Positions 8,983-18,434 of a stretch of 36,130 nt of DNA are shown here, piece after piece (position 1 is the first letter of the stretch; the number at the start of each line of letters is the position of its first letter). Under the pieces are notes generated by a model that saw nothing but the letters and a program-made list of their open reading frames with translations, searched no databases and was not told where the DNA came from. The DNA is taken from positions 1 to 36,130 of the forward strand of contig NZ_LFJJ01000033.1 of the NCBI RefSeq assembly GCF_001189365.1, given 5' to 3'. Position numbers and translations under genes: made by a program. The DNA comes from Candidatus Burkholderia verschuerenii. Its GTDB lineage: Bacteria > Pseudomonadota > Gammaproteobacteria > Burkholderiales > Burkholderiaceae.

Positions 8983-9870
8983 TTATGACGACGCGAAAGC
9001 GAAGAGAGGATGAGAATCCAGACTTGCCGTTACCACGCTCTTCCAGCTTGCCGGCAGTTTGGCTTGCGCCCTTTCTGCTTCGGCTCGACTGGTGAAAGCG
9101 GCAAACACGCTTGCTCCAGACCCTGTCATTCGCGCCGGTGCGAGATTGGAAAACCACTCGAGCACCTGTGCAACTTCCGCGTACTTCTTAGCGACTACAG
9201 CTTGCATGTCGTTTCGACCGAAGCTGTCAGGCCATTTTGCGTCTGACCTTTGCTGCGCTAGGAAATCTATAACTGTAGCGGCTTTCGTATTCCGTGTCAA
9301 GATTTTCTCGGAGAAAATCGCTGCAGTCGGAACGTGTACAGCAGGATTCACCACCAGGAAGAAACGTTGAGGCAGTTTCACCTCTTGTAACGCTTCGCCC
9401 ACTCCTTCTGCATATGCAGTTTGCCCGAAGACAAAAAACGGCACGTCCGCGCCGAGTTGCAGGCCGAGATTCTGCAGAACCTCACGCGAAAGCGCAAGTC
9501 CCCAGAGACGATTCAACGCTAAAAGTGTCGTGGCCGCGTCGGAACTGCCTCCGCCGAGGCCCGCGCCCATCGGCAGACGCTTGTCGATCTCGATCTCCAC
9601 GCCGTACTGCGTGCCCGTGTGCTGCTGGAGCAGCCGCGCGGCGCGCACGACGAGATCGTCCGCTTCGGGGACGCCGGGGACGTCCGTCTTGCGCGTGACG
9701 AGGCCGTCGTCGCGGCGCGTGAAGTTCAGGTAATCGCCCCAGTCGAGCAGCTGAAAAACCGTCTGCAGCGAGTGATACCCGTCCGGACGACGGCCCGTGA
9801 TGTGCAGAAAAAGGTTCAGCTTCGCGGGCGCGAGGCAGTGGCGAAGCGAATCGTTGGATGGTGCGGTCAT
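8983..9870 (-). CDS. ispE: 4-diphosphocytidyl-2-C-methyl-D-erythritol kinase IspE
   Basis: IspE is the GHMP-family kinase of the MEP isoprenoid pathway. The 295-residue protein has [20 protein letters not shown] with the catalytic Lys near residue 17. The ATP-binding glycine-rich motif [17 protein letters not shown], with its catalytic Asp, is near 105-121. The C-terminal GHMP motif is [14 protein letters not shown]. The 3' third of the gene is visibly less GC-rich than its neighbours but remains in frame. It lies 19 bp after lolB on the same strand, consistent with an operon TPR gene-lolB-ispE-tRNA-Gln-prs. Confidence 0.96.
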   Translation of the reverse strand: MTAPSNDSLRHCLAPAKLNLFLHITGRRPDGYHSLQTVFQLLDWGDYLNFTRRDDGLVTRKTDVPGVPEADDLVVRAARLLQQHTGTQYGVEIEIDKRLPMGAGLGGGSSDAATTLLALNRLWGLALSREVLQNLGLQLGADVPFFVFGQTAYAEGVGEALQEVKLPQRFFLVVNPAVHVPTAAIFSEKILTRNTKAATVIDFLAQQRSDAKWPDSFGRNDMQAVVAKKYAEVAQVLEWFSNLAPARMTGSGASVFAAFTSRAEAERAQAKLPASWKSVVTASLDSHPLFAFASS

Positions 9871-9889
9871 GCGCGATGCACAGGCGAGG

Positions 9890-10522
9890 TTATTGATCCA
9901 GCACGAGCTTGATTTGCAGCGGCGGCTCGTCGCGCGACAGGTTCACGTGCTTCACGCCCGTGGCGGGCGCGTCGGCGTACGCGACGTAGTCGATCGTCCA
10001 GCCGTCCTGCTTGATCTGCTTCGGGCGGCCGTTGTTCGAATCGGGATCGCGCTCGGTCTTGGCGCGCGAATTCGGCGCCGCCGATGGCTGCAGCCAATAC
10101 CGCAAACCTTCGACGGGAAGCGCGAAACCGAGCGTGTTCTGCATCAAATCGGAGACGTTCTCCGCGTTCACGGGCTGCCGGTTCGGCAACTCGAGCGTAG
10201 CCAGCGACGGCGACGACGTGACGATCGCCGTTGTCGAGCCGAGCGGATTGCGCAATTGCAGCGTCACCGTGTCGCCGTTTTCCTGCCAGTCGAAGTTGCC
10301 GTACGCGTTGCGCTGCACGCCTTGCTGATCGTTGTACGTGACGGCGAAGCGGCCACGATAGGCGCGCATGGTCTGCGTGGACAGCGAATTCGAGGTGGCG
10401 GTGGTGGTCGGCGTGGGCGTGCTCTGCGTCGCGCAACCGGCCAGCACGAGGGCGGCAGCTGCCGCCAGGCCGAGTGCGCCGCGACGCAGCGGCACGCCAG
10501 CGTGAAAGTCGAAAGCGATCAA
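9890..10522 (-). CDS. lolB: outer-membrane lipoprotein insertion protein LolB
   Basis: LolB receives lipoproteins from LolA and inserts them in the inner leaflet of the outer membrane. The product (210 residues from TTG 10522) has a lipoprotein signal peptide, [20 protein letters not shown], with lipobox LAGC. The mature part carries LolB-like strands such as [21 protein letters not shown] and [17 protein letters not shown] 10522 overlaps the stop of the upstream TPR gene by four bases (TTGA). GTG 10495 is an alternative start just before the signal peptide. The lolB-ispE order is conserved in many beta- and gammaproteobacteria. Confidence 0.9.
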   Translation of the reverse strand: MIAFDFHAGVPLRRGALGLAAAAALVLAGCATQSTPTPTTTATSNSLSTQTMRAYRGRFAVTYNDQQGVQRNAYGNFDWQENGDTVTLQLRNPLGSTTAIVTSSPSLATLELPNRQPVNAENVSDLMQNTLGFALPVEGLRYWLQPSAAPNSRAKTERDPDSNNGRPKQIKQDGWTIDYVAYADAPATGVKHVNLSRDEPPLQIKLVLDQ

Positions 10523-12378
10523 AGGTCGTTTACCTGAAGTCGTTTGAGCGTTTTGACGAGCGTATCGTTATCGGGTTCGAGCTTTTGCGCCTGACGGAAC
10601 GTGGCGCGCGCCTGATCCTGCTGCCCCGACTTCCATTGCACCTCGCCCAGATGCGCGCCGATTTCGGCGTTGGGCTGCAGGTTGTACGCGTTTTTCAGAA
10701 TCTTCTCCGCCTCAACCGCGTTACCCTGACGGAAACGCGCCCAGCCGAGACTATCCATGATGAACGCGTCGTTCGGCGCGAGCGAAACCGCCTTCTCGAT
10801 CAGCTTCACCGCTTCGTCGAGCCGCTGATTGCGATCCACCAGCGAATAACCGAGCGCGTTGTACGCCTGCGGGTTGTCCGGCTGCATCTTCATCAGCGTG
10901 CGAAGCTGCGTTTCCATCACGTCGTAATGGCCGTTCTTTTCGGCGGCCATCGCGTAGTCGTAGATCAGATCGGGATCGTCGGGGAACGCGTGCGTGGCTT
11001 TTTCGAGGTTCGATTTCGCTTCCTGGTAGCGATGTGCTTCGAAGAGAATCGCCGAATCGGTGCGGGCGAGCAGCGCCAGATCGCGCGGATCGGAGCTTTG
11101 CAGACTGTTGATCAGGCCGCGCGCTTCATCGACCTTGCCTTGACGCGCCATGATCTGCGCGCGCGTGATCTGCGCGGGCAAATACTGCTGACTCGAGCGC
11201 GGCACGCGATCGAGCCACTGGCCGGCGACATCGTCCTGCTTCTGCTCCAGCGCCATTTGCGCGAGATAGATGTAGGCCTGACCGGGGTCCGCGCCCGGCG
11301 TGTTCTGCGCGACCTTGGCGTATTCGTTCAGATACGTCTGCGCCTTGTCGAACTGCTTCTTCTGGATATTGATGAGCGCGAGCGCCATGATCGGCGGCAG
11401 ATCCTTCGAGTCATTCTTGCGCATGATCTCGAACTGCTTCTGCGCGTCGTCCAGCCGGTCGGCGGACAGATACAACTGCGCGAGCGCGAGCCGCGCATCG
11501 CGCGACTTCGGATTCTTCGACAGATACTGCTCGAACGAAGCAATACCTTCCTTGCGCTCTTCCAGGCCCATGCGCGCGAGCGTGAGCGCGGCGGGCAGAT
11601 AATCCGGCTTGAGTTGCAGCGCCTTTTCGAGCGATGCCTTCGCGCCTGGTTGATCGTCCGCGAGCAATTGCTGACGGCCGAGCGCCAGTTGCGCTTTCGG
11701 CAGGTTCTGATCGTTCGCGATCAAATCCTTCAGCACGTTGAGCCCGCCCACGCGATTCGGCCCACGCGCGAGCAGCGCCTGCAGCGACAGAATGGCATCG
11801 CCGCGCTGCTCGGGCGCAACCTTCGCGAGCTCGCGTTGAAGAATCGGCTTGGCGTCTTCCGGCTTGCCGCCGACGATCTTCAGCGATGCGCTCAGTTGCG
11901 CCGCGCGTTCCGAATGCGGTGCAAACTGTTGCCAAAGTTGCGCGGAGGTCAGCGCATCGTTGGGGCTTTGCGCGGCGATCGCGATTTCGGTCGCGCGCTG
12001 TGCGAAGCGCGGGTCTTTCGTATCGCGTGCGAGGGCGAGGTAAGTCTGGAACGCAGGCGCGGGTTGGCCGCGCTGCAACGCGACTTCCGCCGCCAGAACC
12101 TGAAACACGATCTGACTGGACATCGCCACATTGGGCAAGTCCTGCTTCTCGTCACCGGCGACGGGCGCGGTGAGCAAATCGGCGGCGTTCTGGGCGGCGG
12201 CCTGATCGTCGTTGGCCGGAACCGGGGACGAGTCGGGATCTTGCGCATAGGCGAGCGCAAACGCGAGCGCGGCCAGTGCGAATGCCACCGCACCCGCGAT
12301 ACGCGACATCGGCATGGCGAACAATTGCGTCGAACCGGCCTGACGCTTCGCAAACAGCTTCTTGACGAACGGGTTCAT
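10519..12378 (-). CDS. large tetratricopeptide-repeat protein, exported
   Basis: From ATG 12378 the product has 619 residues. The N-terminus is basic (MNPFVKKLFAKRQ) and followed by the hydrophobic segment AGAVAFALAALAFALAYAQ, a likely signal peptide ending near residue 44. The rest is a long series of TPR-like helix pairs. Clear examples are PKAQLALGRQQLLADDQPGAKASLEKALQLKPDY and, near the C-terminus, PQAYNALGYSLVDRNQRLDEAVKLIEKAVSLAP and AFIMDSLGWARFRQGNAVEAEKIL. Such proteins usually scaffold periplasmic complexes. The four-base overlap with lolB suggests translational coupling and a possible link to outer-membrane biogenesis; that link is inference. The gene diverges from mutM with 86 bp between starts. 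Confidence 0.85.
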   Translation of the reverse strand: MNPFVKKLFAKRQAGSTQLFAMPMSRIAGAVAFALAALAFALAYAQDPDSSPVPANDDQAAAQNAADLLTAPVAGDEKQDLPNVAMSSQIVFQVLAAEVALQRGQPAPAFQTYLALARDTKDPRFAQRATEIAIAAQSPNDALTSAQLWQQFAPHSERAAQLSASLKIVGGKPEDAKPILQRELAKVAPEQRGDAILSLQALLARGPNRVGGLNVLKDLIANDQNLPKAQLALGRQQLLADDQPGAKASLEKALQLKPDYLPAALTLARMGLEERKEGIASFEQYLSKNPKSRDARLALAQLYLSADRLDDAQKQFEIMRKNDSKDLPPIMALALINIQKKQFDKAQTYLNEYAKVAQNTPGADPGQAYIYLAQMALEQKQDDVAGQWLDRVPRSSQQYLPAQITRAQIMARQGKVDEARGLINSLQSSDPRDLALLARTDSAILFEAHRYQEAKSNLEKATHAFPDDPDLIYDYAMAAEKNGHYDVMETQLRTLMKMQPDNPQAYNALGYSLVDRNQRLDEAVKLIEKAVSLAPNDAFIMDSLGWARFRQGNAVEAEKILKNAYNLQPNAEIGAHLGEVQWKSGQQDQARATFRQAQKLEPDNDTLVKTLKRLQVNDL

Positions 12379-12464
12379 GGAAATCCAGACGATGTTTCGG
12401 TCGATTGTAACGCGGTCGCTAAAATACCGGCACAAACGCCCCCAGCACGACGCTCTCCAGGAAA

Positions 12465-13194
12465 ATGCCAGAACTACCGGAAGTCGAAGTCACCCGTCGA
12501 GGGATCGAACCGTATGTCGCCGGCCGGCGCGTCGAGCAGGTCGACGTGCGCTCGCCCGCGCTGCGCTGGCCGATTCCCGCCCATCTCGCCAGGACGCTCG
12601 CCAAGCTGAAGATCGAAAAAGTCGAACGGCGCGGCAAGTATCTTCTCTTTGAAACTGCCGAAGGGTGGCTGATCGTCCATCTCGGCATGACGGGCACGCT
12701 GCGCGTATTGCGCCATGTGCCGCGTCCGCCCGAGCCAGCGAAGCACGATCACGTCGATATCGTGTTCGACGACTTCATCCTGCGCTACCGCGATCCGCGC
12801 CGATTCGGCGCGATCCTCTGGCATCCGCGCGCGGATGGCGACGTGCTCGAGCATCCGCTACTCGCGAGTCTGGGCGTCGAGCCGTTCTCGGCGGAGTTTT
12901 CGGGCGCGACGCTGTTTCGCGCGACGCGCGGGCGCAAGGTGTCGGTGAAGCAGGCGCTGCTCGCGGGCGATATCGTCGTCGGCGTGGGCAACATCTATGC
13001 GTCGGAGGGCCATCGACAAAGGCAGCAGCACGTTGCGCGATTTTGTCGGCAGCAATGGCGAATCCGGGTATTTTCAGCTCGACTACTTCGTTTATGATCG
13101 CTCCGGGTTGCCGTGCCATGTCTGCGGGACGGCAATCAAACATATCGTCCAGGGTCAGCGCTCGACTTACTTTTGTCCGCGCTGCCAGCGCTAA
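12465..13194 (+). pseudogene. mutM: formamidopyrimidine-DNA glycosylase MutM (Fpg), internal deletion and frameshift
   Basis: MutM excises 8-oxoguanine opposite C. The first frame begins correctly with [13 protein letters not shown] (catalytic Pro2 and Glu3) and runs 181 residues to GVGNIYASE at 13007. The second frame starts at 13009 with [17 protein letters not shown] and finishes with a complete zinc finger, CHVCGTAIK...CPRCQR, at 13194. Together they give about 242 residues against roughly 270-276 expected, so about 34 residues (about 100 bp, a number not divisible by three) are gone from the helix-two-turn-helix DNA-binding region. The translated first frame ends in 29 unrelated residues at 13097 and lacks the zinc finger, so it should be inactive. 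The neighbour mutY is intact. An assembly deletion is the alternative. Confidence 0.9.
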
Positions 13195-13200
13195 ATCCGC

Positions 13201-14262
13201 ATGCTCGAACTGACCGACTTTTCTTCGCGCCTCATCGCGTGGCAACGCATTCACGGCCGGCACGATCTGCCGTGGCAAAACACGCGCGACGCATATCGCA
13301 TCTGGCTGTCGGAAATCATGCTGCAGCAGACGCAGGTGTCCACGGTCATTCCGTACTACGCGCGTTTTCTCGAGCGCTTTCCGACCGTGACCGCGCTCGC
13401 CGATGCACCCATCGACGACGTGATGGCGCTGTGGGCCGGCCTCGGCTACTACTCGCGCGCGCGCAATCTGCATCGCTGCGCGCAGGTCGTCGCGTACGAG
13501 CATGGCGGCGCGTTTCCGCGCACCGTCGATGAACTCGCGGAGTTGCCGGGCATCGGACGCTCGACGGCGGCGGCGGTGGCATCGTTCGCATTCGCCGCGC
13601 GCGCGACGATTCTCGACGGCAACGTGAAGCGCGTGCTCGCCCGCGTATTCGGCGTCGCCGGTTTTCCCGGCGAGAAAAAGGTGGAAAGCGCGATGTGGAA
13701 ACTCGCGGAATCGCTGCTGCCCGACGCCGCCAACAAGGAAGAAGTCACTGCTTACACGCAAGGCCTGATGGACCTCGGCGCGACGCTCTGCGTGCGCGGC
13801 AAGCCGGATTGCGCGCGCTGTCCGTTTGCATCGGACTGCGTGGCGAACGTGGAAGGCCGTCAGCGCGAACTGCCCGCCGCGCGTCCGAAAAAAGCCGTGC
13901 CGACCCGCAAGACATGGATGCTCGTGCTGAGGGACGGCGACTCGATTCTGCTCGAAAAGCGTCCGCCGACGGGCATCTGGGGCGGTCTCTGGAGTCTGCC
14001 GGAAGCGTCCGACGAAGCCGCGCTGGTTCAGGTCGCGCACAGTCACGGCGGCGACGAACGGCTTCAGCGGCTGGCGTCGTTCTCGCACACGTTCACGCAC
14101 TTCAAGCTGGATATCGAGCCGCGACTGGGCGAAGCGCGTGGCACGCCACGCGAGTTGTCGGATGCGCAGACGGTGTGGGCGCCGCTCGCGCGCATCGATT
14201 CGTACGGCGTGCCCGCGCCGGTGCGCAAGCTGATCGACGCGCTGACGGGATCGCTGATCTAA
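13201..14262 (+). CDS. mutY: A/G-specific adenine glycosylase MutY
   Basis: MutY removes adenine mispaired with 8-oxoguanine. The 353-residue protein has WLSEIMLQQTQVSTVIPYY with the catalytic Glu, the helix-hairpin-helix ELPGIGRSTAAAVASFAF, and ILDGNVKRVLARVFG with the catalytic Asp. The iron-sulfur cluster is C-x6-C-x2-C-x5-C in CVRGKPDCARCPFASDC. A C-terminal NUDIX-like 8-oxoG recognition domain runs from about residue 235 and includes GIWGGLWSLPE and FSHTFTHFKL. It starts six bases after the mutM stop and is normally co-transcribed with it. It is intact although its partner is broken. Confidence 0.96.
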   Translation: MLELTDFSSRLIAWQRIHGRHDLPWQNTRDAYRIWLSEIMLQQTQVSTVIPYYARFLERFPTVTALADAPIDDVMALWAGLGYYSRARNLHRCAQVVAYEHGGAFPRTVDELAELPGIGRSTAAAVASFAFAARATILDGNVKRVLARVFGVAGFPGEKKVESAMWKLAESLLPDAANKEEVTAYTQGLMDLGATLCVRGKPDCARCPFASDCVANVEGRQRELPAARPKKAVPTRKTWMLVLRDGDSILLEKRPPTGIWGGLWSLPEASDEAALVQVAHSHGGDERLQRLASFSHTFTHFKLDIEPRLGEARGTPRELSDAQTVWAPLARIDSYGVPAPVRKLIDALTGSLI

Positions 14263-14269
14263 AGCAGTT

Positions 14270-14902
14270 CTAAAGCAGCTGATGCTGCTGCATGTAGTGA
14301 TGCACGACGTCGATGCGCGCGCCGACGTCCATCAGTTCCATGAGCTTCTGGCGCGCGTGCATCGGAATCGGCAGGATTTCGGCGAGACGGTTCGATACCC
14401 AGCTCGGATCGTCGAACAGAAACGGCTCGACGAAGGGCAGATTCTGCGGCTCGCGTTCCTTGATCGTCGCGATGATGCGCTCCAGCACTTCCGCGCACGC
14501 GCCGAATTTGGCGAGCGTCTCCGCGCCCTGTAGCGGCTGATCGTCGCCGATCATCGCCACTTCGCCGACCAGCAGATTGCTCGGCTCCACGCGATGATCC
14601 ACCAGCCTGAAACGCTGCGTCCCGCGCGCCTGCACGAGCAGCAGCCCGAACTGATCCACATCGCACTCGAAAATTTCCGCGACGCAGCCGATATTCTCCG
14701 GCACCGACGGATCGCCCGGCGACGCGACTTCGTGGCCGCTTTTCAGCAGACACACGCCGAACGGCGTCTGCTCGCGCAGACACGCGCGCGCCATATCGAG
14801 ATAGCGGGTTTCGAAAATCTTCAGCGGCAGCAAACCGCCGGGAAACAGCACGGTGTGCAGCGGAAACAGCGGCAGTTCGGCGAGAGCGGGAGTCGATGAC
14901 AT
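14270..14902 (-). CDS. LON peptidase substrate-binding domain protein
   Basis: This 210-residue protein consists of the N-terminal (LAN) domain of Lon protease without ATPase or peptidase parts. The domain is recognisable from LPLFPLHTVLFPGGLLPLKIFETRYLDMARACL at residues 9-41 and FGVCLLKSGHEV, followed by a helical C-terminal part. Its molecular function is not established; stand-alone LON domains are widespread in proteobacteria. It converges with mutY, with seven bases between stop codons. Confidence 0.88.
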   Translation of the reverse strand: MSSTPALAELPLFPLHTVLFPGGLLPLKIFETRYLDMARACLREQTPFGVCLLKSGHEVASPGDPSVPENIGCVAEIFECDVDQFGLLLVQARGTQRFRLVDHRVEPSNLLVGEVAMIGDDQPLQGAETLAKFGACAEVLERIIATIKEREPQNLPFVEPFLFDDPSWVSNRLAEILPIPMHARQKLMELMDVGARIDVVHHYMQQHQLL

Positions 14903-14936
14903 CGCGCGCCTCCAGAGTGGACCGCCGGCGCGGCGA

Positions 14937-15830
14937 TCAGGTTTGCGGTTGAGTCGCGCTCAGTTCCACGGGAACCGGCGCATCGCGATGCCGCACGATC
15001 ACATTCGCTTTGCCGGCGAAACGCGCGGCAAGCGTCTCGGCGATAAACACGGAACGATGCTGACCACCGGTGCAACCGATCGCCACGGTGAGATAGCTGC
15101 GGTTGTCGTCCTGAAAACGCGGCAGCCATTTGCCGACGAACCCGCCGATATCGTCGATCATCTCGCCGACGAGCGGCTGCGCGGACAGAAAATCGATGAC
15201 CGGCTTGTCGCGGCCGGTGAACGGGCGCAACTGATGGTCGTAGTACGGATTCGGCAGCGTGCGCACGTCGAACACGAGATCGGCGTCGAGCGGCACGCCG
15301 CGCTTGAAGCCGAACGATTCGAACATCAGCGTGAGATCGGCGGCGTCGGTTTCGACGAAACGCTTGACCCAGGCGCGCAGCACGTTCGCGCGCAGATTGC
15401 TGGTGTCGATGTGCCCGTATTCGGCGAGACCCGCGACCAGTTCGCGCTCGCGCTCGATCGCTTCGGCCAGCGAATTCAGCACACCGACATCGGCTTCGTG
15501 AGTGGGCGAGCCCGACAGCGGATGACGGCGCCGCGTCTCGGAAAAGCGCTGAATGAGCGCCTGCGTGCTGGCGTTGAGAAACAGCACGCGCAGATCGTAG
15601 TCCTTCGAGAGTTTGCGGATGATTTCCGGCACTTCGTCGAGCGACTGGCTCGAACGCGCGTCGATCGCGACGGCGACGCGTTGTTGTCCTTCGCTCGCGA
15701 GATGCGCGGCGAGATCGGGAAGAATGCGCGGCGGGAGATTGTCGACGCAGTAGTAGCCGCCGTCCTCGAGCGCGTTCAGCGCGACCGATTTGCCGGAGCC
15801 GGAAATACCGGTGATCAGAATGATACGCAT
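14937..15830 (-). CDS. rapZ: RNase adapter protein RapZ
   Basis: RapZ is a nucleotide-binding protein that, in E. coli, directs RNase E to the GlmZ small RNA and so controls glucosamine-6-phosphate supply. The 297-residue product has the Walker A motif GISGSGKS at 8-15, the [10 protein letters not shown] segment, and the C-terminal RNA-binding domain with [10 protein letters not shown] and [16 protein letters not shown]. It is intact and lies downstream of hprK and ptsN in the usual rpoN cluster. Confidence 0.95.
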   Translation of the reverse strand: MRIILITGISGSGKSVALNALEDGGYYCVDNLPPRILPDLAAHLASEGQQRVAVAIDARSSQSLDEVPEIIRKLSKDYDLRVLFLNASTQALIQRFSETRRRHPLSGSPTHEADVGVLNSLAEAIERERELVAGLAEYGHIDTSNLRANVLRAWVKRFVETDAADLTLMFESFGFKRGVPLDADLVFDVRTLPNPYYDHQLRPFTGRDKPVIDFLSAQPLVGEMIDDIGGFVGKWLPRFQDDNRSYLTVAIGCTGGQHRSVFIAETLAARFAGKANVIVRHRDAPVPVELSATQPQT

Positions 15831-15904
15831 GGGTGTCCAGTGTTTAACTTTATGTTAGCACCTGCGCCGGAATCGATCCGGCCGCGCCATGCGCCGCCGC
15901 GCGC

Positions 15905-16873
15905 TCAGATCAGCTTGCCGGGGAACTGGCTGTCCGGGTCCTGCATCGCGAGGCGCTGGCGGTCCATGAAGTCGCGCAAGGTGTCGATACCGCGCAGTTG
16001 CAGGATCGTGTTGCGCACGGCGGCTTCGACCAGCACGGCGAGGTTGCGGCCCGCCGCGACCTGAATCGTCACCTTGCTGATCGGCAGGCCGAGCACATCG
16101 ACCGACTGGCTTTCGAGCGGCAGGCGCTGGAATTCGCCATCGGGACGGCGCACGAGTTGCACGATCAGCTTGAGCTTCATCTTCCGGCGCACGGCGGTTT
16201 CACCGAAGATCGTCTTGATGTCGAGCAGGCCCAAGCCGCGCACTTCGAGCAGATTCTGCAGAAGCGGCGGGCAGCGTCCTTCGACGAAATCCGGACCGAG
16301 CCGCACGAAATCTACCGCATCGTCCGCGACGAGACCGTGACCGCGGCTGATGAGTTCCAGTCCGAGTTCGCTTTTGCCGAGCCCGGAATCGCCGGTGAGC
16401 AGCACGCCCATGCCGAGAATGTCGATGAACACGCCGTGCAGCGTGGCGCGCGGCGCGAGAATGCGCGACATGTACGCGCGCAGGCTGTCGATGACCGCCG
16501 CCGCCGACATCCGCGTGGTGAACAGCGGCGTGGACGAGCGCGTGCAGCGCAGAACGAGTTCCGGCGGCGCGCCCACTTCGCCCGCGACGACCAGAAACGG
16601 CGGCTCGAGCGCGATCAGTTCGGCCATATGGCGCGAACGGTCTTCGTCGGACTGGCGCTGGTAGTAGTTGATTTCGGCGTCGCCCAGCACCTGAATGCGG
16701 TTCGGGTGGATCAGATTCAGGTGACCGACGAGATCGGCGCTCGACGTCGCGTTGGCGACCGTCTCGCTCGAAAAGCCGCGTTCCCAGCCTTCATGCCCGG
16801 TGAGCCAGCTGAGCTTCAGAGCGGCGGCGTTGTCGTCGAAAATACTTTGGGCGTTGATGCTGGACGTATCCAT
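15905..16873 (-). CDS. hprK: HPr kinase/phosphorylase HprK
   Basis: HprK phosphorylates and dephosphorylates a serine in HPr-type phosphocarriers. The 322-residue protein has an N-terminal domain (about 1-130) and a C-terminal kinase domain starting with [11 protein letters not shown]. The P-loop GDSGLGKSE is at 161-169. The segment [20 protein letters not shown] contains the HprK signature. In betaproteobacteria HprK acts with the nitrogen-PTS proteins and not with sugar import alone. A strong hairpin without a T-run lies between it and upstream ptsN. Confidence 0.95.
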   Translation of the reverse strand: MDTSSINAQSIFDDNAAALKLSWLTGHEGWERGFSSETVANATSSADLVGHLNLIHPNRIQVLGDAEINYYQRQSDEDRSRHMAELIALEPPFLVVAGEVGAPPELVLRCTRSSTPLFTTRMSAAAVIDSLRAYMSRILAPRATLHGVFIDILGMGVLLTGDSGLGKSELGLELISRGHGLVADDAVDFVRLGPDFVEGRCPPLLQNLLEVRGLGLLDIKTIFGETAVRRKMKLKLIVQLVRRPDGEFQRLPLESQSVDVLGLPISKVTIQVAAGRNLAVLVEAAVRNTILQLRGIDTLRDFMDRQRLAMQDPDSQFPGKLI

Positions 16874-16982
16874 GAGGCCGGGACTCCGTTGGAAGCCGGT
16901 AGCAGCCTTCGCGCGTGGAAGCGGATTGCTTCGATATGCCGCATGGCGCTGCTTTTGACCGATTTTGCCCCATCAGAACCGC

Positions 16983-17022
16983 GCGCGCGAGGCGCTCTGA
17001 AGATTAGAGCGGGCTCGCGCGC
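16983..17022. repeat. 15-bp imperfect hairpin between ptsN and hprK
   Basis: The arms GCGCGCGAG (16983-16991) and CTCGCGCGC (17014-17022) pair perfectly. Inside them CGCTCT (16993-16998) and AGAGCG (17006-17011) also pair, with a 1x2 internal bulge and a 7-base loop. No T-run follows on either strand, so it is not a classical terminator. An mRNA processing or stabilising structure in the ptsN-hprK transcript is possible. Confidence 0.6.
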
Positions 17023-17056
17023 ATAAGTGTTGCAGTTCGCTATGTTCGGGTAGCTA

Positions 17057-17512
17057 TTACGGTTGCCATTGCGTGAGCACTTGATAGAGCGCTTCACGAT
17101 TTTCTTCCTTGTGCAGACGCTCGCGCGCCTCGCTGTCGGAGAGCAGTTGTGCGATCTCCGAGAGAATTTCAAGGTGCTGCTGGGTGGCCTGTTCCGGCAC
17201 GAGCAGGAAAATGAGCAGCGACACGGGCTGACCGTCCGGCGACTCGAACGCCACCGGCTCGGCAAGACGCACGAACGCGGCGAGCGTCTGCTTCAGCCCT
17301 TTGATGCGGCCGTGCGGAATGGCGACACCTTCGCCGAGTCCGGTCGACCCGAGGCGTTCGCGAGCGAAGAGATTGTCGGTGACGGTGCTGCGAGCGATGC
17401 CGTTCTGATTCTCGAAAATAAGGCCCGCTTGCTCGAATACGCGTTTCTTGCTGGTAACGGACAATCCGAGAACCACGTTCTCGAGGGGAAGAAATTTAGC
17501 TAAACGATTCAT
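17057..17512 (-). CDS. ptsN: nitrogen-PTS EIIA protein PtsN
   Basis: PtsN (EIIA-Ntr) is the terminal phospho-acceptor of the nitrogen PTS and a regulator of potassium transport and metabolism. The 151-residue protein has the phosphorylatable histidine in GVAIPHGRIKGL (His67) and the EIIA fold segments LLIFLLVPEQATQQHLEILSEIAQLL. The start at 17512 gives MNRLAKFLPLENV, a standard N-terminus; the frame is open further upstream but has no family similarity there. A TATAAT hexamer on the minus strand (17658-17653) is a possible -10 element, without a convincing -35. Confidence 0.95.
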   Translation of the reverse strand: MNRLAKFLPLENVVLGLSVTSKKRVFEQAGLIFENQNGIARSTVTDNLFARERLGSTGLGEGVAIPHGRIKGLKQTLAAFVRLAEPVAFESPDGQPVSLLIFLLVPEQATQQHLEILSEIAQLLSDSEARERLHKEENREALYQVLTQWQP

Positions 17513-17890
17513 GTTGGCAGGCTGATGCGTGGCCTGATAGCTCCTCACTGCGGCTGCTGGTCGAAAGCGCTCACGGCGACGGTGAAACGGCACGGCGCGC
17601 CATTGCGTTCCGTGCGGCGTTTGTTCTGTGCGACCCCGAAATTAACCGGACCATTATAGAACAGCGCCCACTGCGATGGTGCGGCGCGCCATCGCGATTG
17701 TTGCAATTGAATGTGCAATACAAAACTCAGAAAATCAATGGCTTGTGCCGTCGTGCAACGAAAACGCCAACAAAAAAGCCGCCAGCGGGCGGCTTCGTTT
17801 GGGCGCCTGGCGTTCGCCGGCCTGGTCGGACGATTCGAGGTTTCACTCGAATCCGCCCGGCGAAGTCGCGAACGCCGTGCGCGTGGATGA
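17513..17890. other. intergenic region between ptsN and hpf
   Basis: No gene is seen in these 378 bp. The region holds the hpf terminator (17771-17795) and the upstream region of ptsN. A minus-strand TATAAT at 17658-17653 could be the ptsN -10 box. The stretch around 17700-17760 is locally AT-richer than the flanking genes. The presence of a terminator implies that ptsN has its own promoter here. Confidence 0.5.
17771..17795 (-). terminator. intrinsic terminator downstream of hpf
   Basis: On the minus strand an 8-bp stem, AAGCCGCC / GGCGGCTT (17795-17788 with 17783-17776), and a 4-base loop are followed by a run of T (complement of 17772-17777). It is about 95 bp past the hpf stop and separates rpoN-hpf from ptsN. 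Confidence 0.85.
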
Positions 17891-18250
17891 TCAGAGCGAC
17901 GGCTGCTGCAACTCCTGCGGCTCGCCGTGATACTTCACCGACTCGTGCGCGTGGCCCTGGATCTTGTCCTTGTGCTTGATGACCTGCCGGTCGAGCTTGT
18001 CGACCATCAGGTCGATGGCCGCGTACATATCAGCGTCACAACTCTCGATAAAAATGTCCTTACCCTTGAGATGCAGGTTGATTTCCGCCTTTTGGCGCTT
18101 GTCCTTTTCCCTATGATTGTCGACCGAGAGGACAACGTTGCCGTCGATCACTTGATCGAAGTGACGCAGCACCCTGTCCAGCTTCGTGATCACGTACTCG
18201 CGCAACGCAGGCGTCAATTCGAGGTGGTGTCCACTGATCTTCAGATTCAT
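17891..18250 (-). CDS. hpf: ribosome hibernation promoting factor Hpf
   Basis: Hpf (sigma-54 modulation protein/YfiA family) binds the 30S decoding region and drives ribosome hibernation in stationary phase. The 119-residue product starts [20 protein letters not shown] and carries the family core [21 protein letters not shown] and [35 protein letters not shown]. The length matches short-form Hpf/YfiA with a brief tail. The start at 18250 is used because the upstream extension of the frame has no similarity. It follows rpoN after 184 bp. Confidence 0.94.
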   Translation of the reverse strand: MNLKISGHHLELTPALREYVITKLDRVLRHFDQVIDGNVVLSVDNHREKDKRQKAEINLHLKGKDIFIESCDADMYAAIDLMVDKLDRQVIKHKDKIQGHAHESVKYHGEPQELQQPSL

Positions 18251-18434
18251 AGTTGCTCTCCAAGCTAGTGGCCGCAAGGGCCACGAGGCTCGTCCGATAC
18301 CGGTCGGCAATGCATCCCGTCAGCGCTTAACTACGATACGCATGAAAGCGGGTCGCATTGGCCGGCACGTCCGCGCACTCGCGTTGCGGCCGGTAAACGC
18401 CCATCACGACATGCGATGGACTACAGAGACGGAA

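Noticed and set aside
10474..12609. Open frame of 711 codons on the plus strand
   Set aside because: It is the antisense shadow of the TPR protein gene, whose repeats and signal peptide are clear. The antisense translation is Arg/Leu-rich without a family.
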